Below are positions 5,140 to 5,781 of a stretch of DNA of 5,781 nt, one piece after another. Location of the stretch: assembly GCA_030038955.1 (NCBI GenBank), contig JASHQV010000031.1, forward strand, positions 1 through 5,781, in the 5' to 3' direction. A program made the position numbers and the translations under genes. Origin of the DNA: Solirubrobacteraceae bacterium. GTDB taxonomy: Bacteria; Actinomycetota; Thermoleophilia; Solirubrobacterales; Solirubrobacteraceae. How positions within the stretch are numbered: the stretch's first letter is position 1; every line of letters starts with the position of its first letter. The notes beneath the pieces were generated by a model that saw only the letters and a program-made list of their open reading frames with translations, made no database searches and had not been told where the DNA came from.

Positions 5140-5781
5140 GCAGACCGCGCGTTGCGCCCGGCAACGGACCGACCGTCGCGGATGACGGCAGATTGCGAGT
5201 CGCGCTCGACGGGCGCCCGCTGCAGGGCGCTCCACTCGGCGGCGTTGGCCGCTACCTGGCGGGGGCGATCCCGCAGCTCAGCGATCGCGCCGATCTGTTC
5301 GTGCTGCTTGACGCGCGCCGCCCGCTGCCGCAGGTGCCGCTCGACCGCCACGCGCATTGCGTGGCGCTGTCCGCGCCACCGCGCGTTCCGGGGCTCGGCT
5401 GGCTCGAGCTCGCGGTCGCACCGTGGCTGCGCCGCTTCGGCGGGATCTTCCATGGCACCTTCAACACGCTGCCGCTGCGGTTCGGCGGCCGCACCGTGCT
5501 GACGCTGCACGACCTGGCGCCGCAGCTGCATCCCGAGGACTTCCGCCCGCTGGCACGCGCCGCATGGCGCCTCAACATCCGCGCGGCGGTGTCGCGCGCC
5601 CGCGCGATCACGACCGTCTCTGAGTTCACCAAGACGCAGATCGTCGAGTACTTCGGGATCGATCGCGCGCGCGTGCAGGTGGCGCCCGACGCGCTGTCGC
5701 CACGGTTCGCGCCCGAGCGTGCGCGCGGCGCCCCGGCGCTCGCCGCGCAGCTGCGCATCGAGCCGCCGTACGTGGTCGCGC
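5136..5781 (+). CDS. Second GT4 family glycosyltransferase, 3' end outside window
   Basis: The frame opens at GTG 5136, overlapping the previous stop as GTGA, and stays open for 215 codons to the window edge. Only the N-terminal acceptor domain and the linker are seen: RVALDGRPLQGAPLGGVGRY (21-40) with the Gly loop, IFHGTFNTLPL (104-114), LTLHDLAPQLHPEDF (122-136), ITTVSEFTKTQIVEYFGI (158-175) and RVQVAPDALSPRF (179-191). The domain that binds the sugar nucleotide lies beyond the window. The order and wording of the motifs match the preceding GT4 gene (VTVHDIYPYLDP, LVAVSPLAARQL, RVIEHGID), so the two are probably tandem paralogues. The TVSEFTK form is closer to the family norm than the VSPLAAR form of its neighbour. 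It is likely the third member of the same transcript. Confidence 0.9.
   Translation, partial: MSRPRVAPGNGPTVADDGRLRVALDGRPLQGAPLGGVGRYLAGAIPQLSDRADLFVLLDARRPLPQVPLDRHAHCVALSAPPRVPGLGWLELAVAPWLRRFGGIFHGTFNTLPLRFGGRTVLTLHDLAPQLHPEDFRPLARAAWRLNIRAAVSRARAITTVSEFTKTQIVEYFGIDRARVQVAPDALSPRFAPERARGAPALAAQLRIEPPYVVA

Noticed and set aside
3670..5235. Long minus-strand open frame of 521 codons
   Set aside because: It lies opposite three well-supported glycosyltransferase genes and its translation is Arg/Ala/Pro-rich without family motifs, a typical antisense shadow in high-GC DNA.

Overview
This is a high-GC bacterial window with third codon positions dominated by G and C, GTG starts and start/stop overlaps of four bases (GTGA, ATGA). 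Together with the style of the proteins (Arg/Ala-rich linkers, an actinobacterial-type lone serine hydrolase, an NlpC/P60 tail ending in HPEGL) this suggests an actinobacterium, possibly of the Thermoleophilia (Conexibacter/Solirubrobacter type). The phylum is a fair inference; the class is a guess from memory of similar proteins.

Layout. Positions 1-411 hold no gene I can defend. From about 412 to 899 lies a decayed NlpC/P60 cell-wall peptidase. It still shows PYVWG, the catalytic-Cys motif and the catalytic-His strand, but it is broken by a TGA directly after the catalytic Cys codon and by a one-base deletion near 731. Its stop overlaps the GTG start (896) of an intact class A beta-lactamase-like serine hydrolase (896-1852) with an N-terminal membrane anchor. 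The two probably formed a cell-wall-active pair before the first gene decayed. A palindrome (1848-1890) follows; its two arms supply the stop codons of both convergent genes. On the minus strand, 1886-2944 encodes a homologue of long-form glucose-1-phosphate thymidylyltransferase. Its fold and C-terminal left-handed beta-helix are well kept, but almost every catalytic motif has been replaced.

A 90-bp divergent gap leads to a plus-strand operon of three glycosyltransferases: GT2 rhamnosyltransferase-like (3035-3994), GT4 (3991-5139) and a second GT4 (from 5136, cut by the window end). All are joined by four-base overlaps and so are very probably translationally coupled. The right half therefore looks like the edge of a surface-polysaccharide or glycan assembly locus.

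Most noteworthy are the probable pseudo-enzyme nucleotidyltransferase, the multi-lesion NlpC/P60 pseudogene, and the shared palindrome, whose folding is better as plus-strand RNA than as minus-strand RNA. I see no CRISPR array, tRNA, rRNA or transposase.
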